Part shown: piece after piece, positions 63,673 through 64,000 of the stretch | Layout of the letters: every line of letters starts with the position of its first letter | Position numbering within the stretch: the stretch's first letter is position 1 | Source of the DNA: an uncultured Vicinamibacterales bacterium | GTDB lineage: Bacteria > Acidobacteriota > Vicinamibacteria > Vicinamibacterales > UBA8438 | DNA: 64,000 nt | Direction of reading: 5' to 3' | Assembly (NCBI GenBank): GCA_958295905.1 | Contig: OY282382.1 | Location: 992,001-1,056,000, forward strand | Notes under the pieces: generated by a model | Told to the model about the DNA's origin: nothing | The model's input: the letters and a program-made list of their open reading frames with translations, nothing else | Database searches by the model: none | Made by a program: the position numbers and the translations under genes

Positions 63673-64000
63673 CTACGGGAGGCGCTGCTCGACGAGCATC
63701 GCCCGCTGGCGCCATCCGAGGTCCTCTCCCGAATCCTCTCCAAGACCCCCCCGGGCGCGCTTCTCCCTCTTCCGAAATCGGTCGTACGCCGGCGAGTATT
63801 GCAGGTATTGGCGTCGGTCCAAGCCGAGGTTCTTCCAATTCGAAACGAATGGTCCCCGCACCTGTCGGGCGCTGCCCTTTCGCAAACAGATCTCGGGGGG
63901 CTCCTCCACGGCCTCGAGCCGCTTCTCGTTGACGACAACGCCGACTTGGCCGATCAAGCCGCGACGGCCGCCCTGGGGATGCTCACGGGACACCAGATCT

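Larger units (their letters stand above)
59134..64000 (+). pseudogene. Sacsin-like HSP90-type ATPase gene broken by two IS insertions (runs off right edge)
   Basis: Coding pieces are 59134-60221, 61521-62215 and 63677-64000, together about 702 codons and continuing past the window. Piece 1 has a sacsin/HSP90 ATP-binding domain: KELLQNADDAGA, LLVVNDGKF and GKFGFGQKAVFHLCD. Piece 2 resumes at GPFGNAAAPGRFSLLLHGYF and FIDSGRRHIEG. Piece 3 starts REALLDEHRPLAPSEVL. Omitting each IS plus one target duplication gives a single frame without stops (STPYRT+GPFGN; IVRAL+REALL). As it stands the gene cannot make a full product. Large proteins of this kind are found in phage-defence islands; the role here is inferred from that and from the adjacent NYN nuclease. 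Confidence 0.9.

Overview
The window is GC-rich DNA with dense genes on both strands and long open frames antisense to nearly every real gene. No rRNA or tRNA gene is visible, so taxonomy is inferred. An ADOP-type FtsX/MacB permease, a PadR regulator coupled to a protein with a permease-prefix-like N-terminus, Tat- and Sec-exported hydrolases, and a tripartite tricarboxylate transporter together suggest an Acidobacteriota-like bacterium. The phylum is not proven by anything seen here.

Layout. 0-3 kb: two AAA-type ATPases, one ending in a PD-(D/E)XK-like nuclease domain. 3-6.4 kb: a HupE/UreJ membrane protein with a membrane-anchor protein, then a class I fumarase. 6.5-10.6 kb: a tight three-gene operon (C2H2 zinc-finger protein, coiled-coil protein, divergent Hsp70). 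Its first two genes look less GC-rich than their surroundings. It converges on and overlaps a 1.2 k-residue RecB-like nuclease / RNase H-like / SF1 helicase fusion. 14.4-16 kb: a three-gene operon with a DUF6036-type nucleotidyltransferase. 16-22.8 kb: ABC export components (an ADOP permease, then a permease-permease-ATPase operon). 22.8-25.3 kb: a restriction-modification pair. 25.7-30 kb: a small secreted protein and a TctC-TctB-TctA transporter operon. 30-46.9 kb: mostly metabolic genes (AlaC-like aminotransferase, alpha/beta hydrolase, FadB-like bifunctional enzyme coupled to a membrane MutS-like ATPase, M14 peptidase, MOCOS-like PLP enzyme, exported methyltransferase, MenC-like enolase). 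46.9-53.2 kb: mtgA, an antitoxin beside a wrecked mazF, DUF4236, GNAT, a small membrane protein, and a PadR/dienelactone hydrolase pair. 53.3-55.8 kb: a D-amino-acid-oxidase-like gene with its C-terminal motif at the front, then three fused gene fragments (ogt, DASS transporter, AAA/DUF4143). 56-64 kb: a second defence-like block with an AAA15-type ATPase plus DUF3226/TOPRIM-like partner, an NYN nuclease, and a very large sacsin-like HSP90-type ATPase gene.

The clearest result concerns that last gene. Two different insertion sequences interrupt it: an IS4-family element of 1290 bp with a 9-bp target duplication, and an IS1182/IS5-like element of 1457 bp with a 4-bp duplication. Removing each element with one duplication copy restores one continuous reading frame that runs off the right edge. 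A 364-bp internally deleted relative of the second element lies just upstream of the neighbouring ATPase gene.

The most promising undescribed system is the zinc-finger / coiled-coil / Hsp70 operon beside the nuclease-helicase. Intergenic regions also carry several dispersed repeats, and at least four independent pairs of 35-43 bp direct repeats share a period of 72-76 bp.
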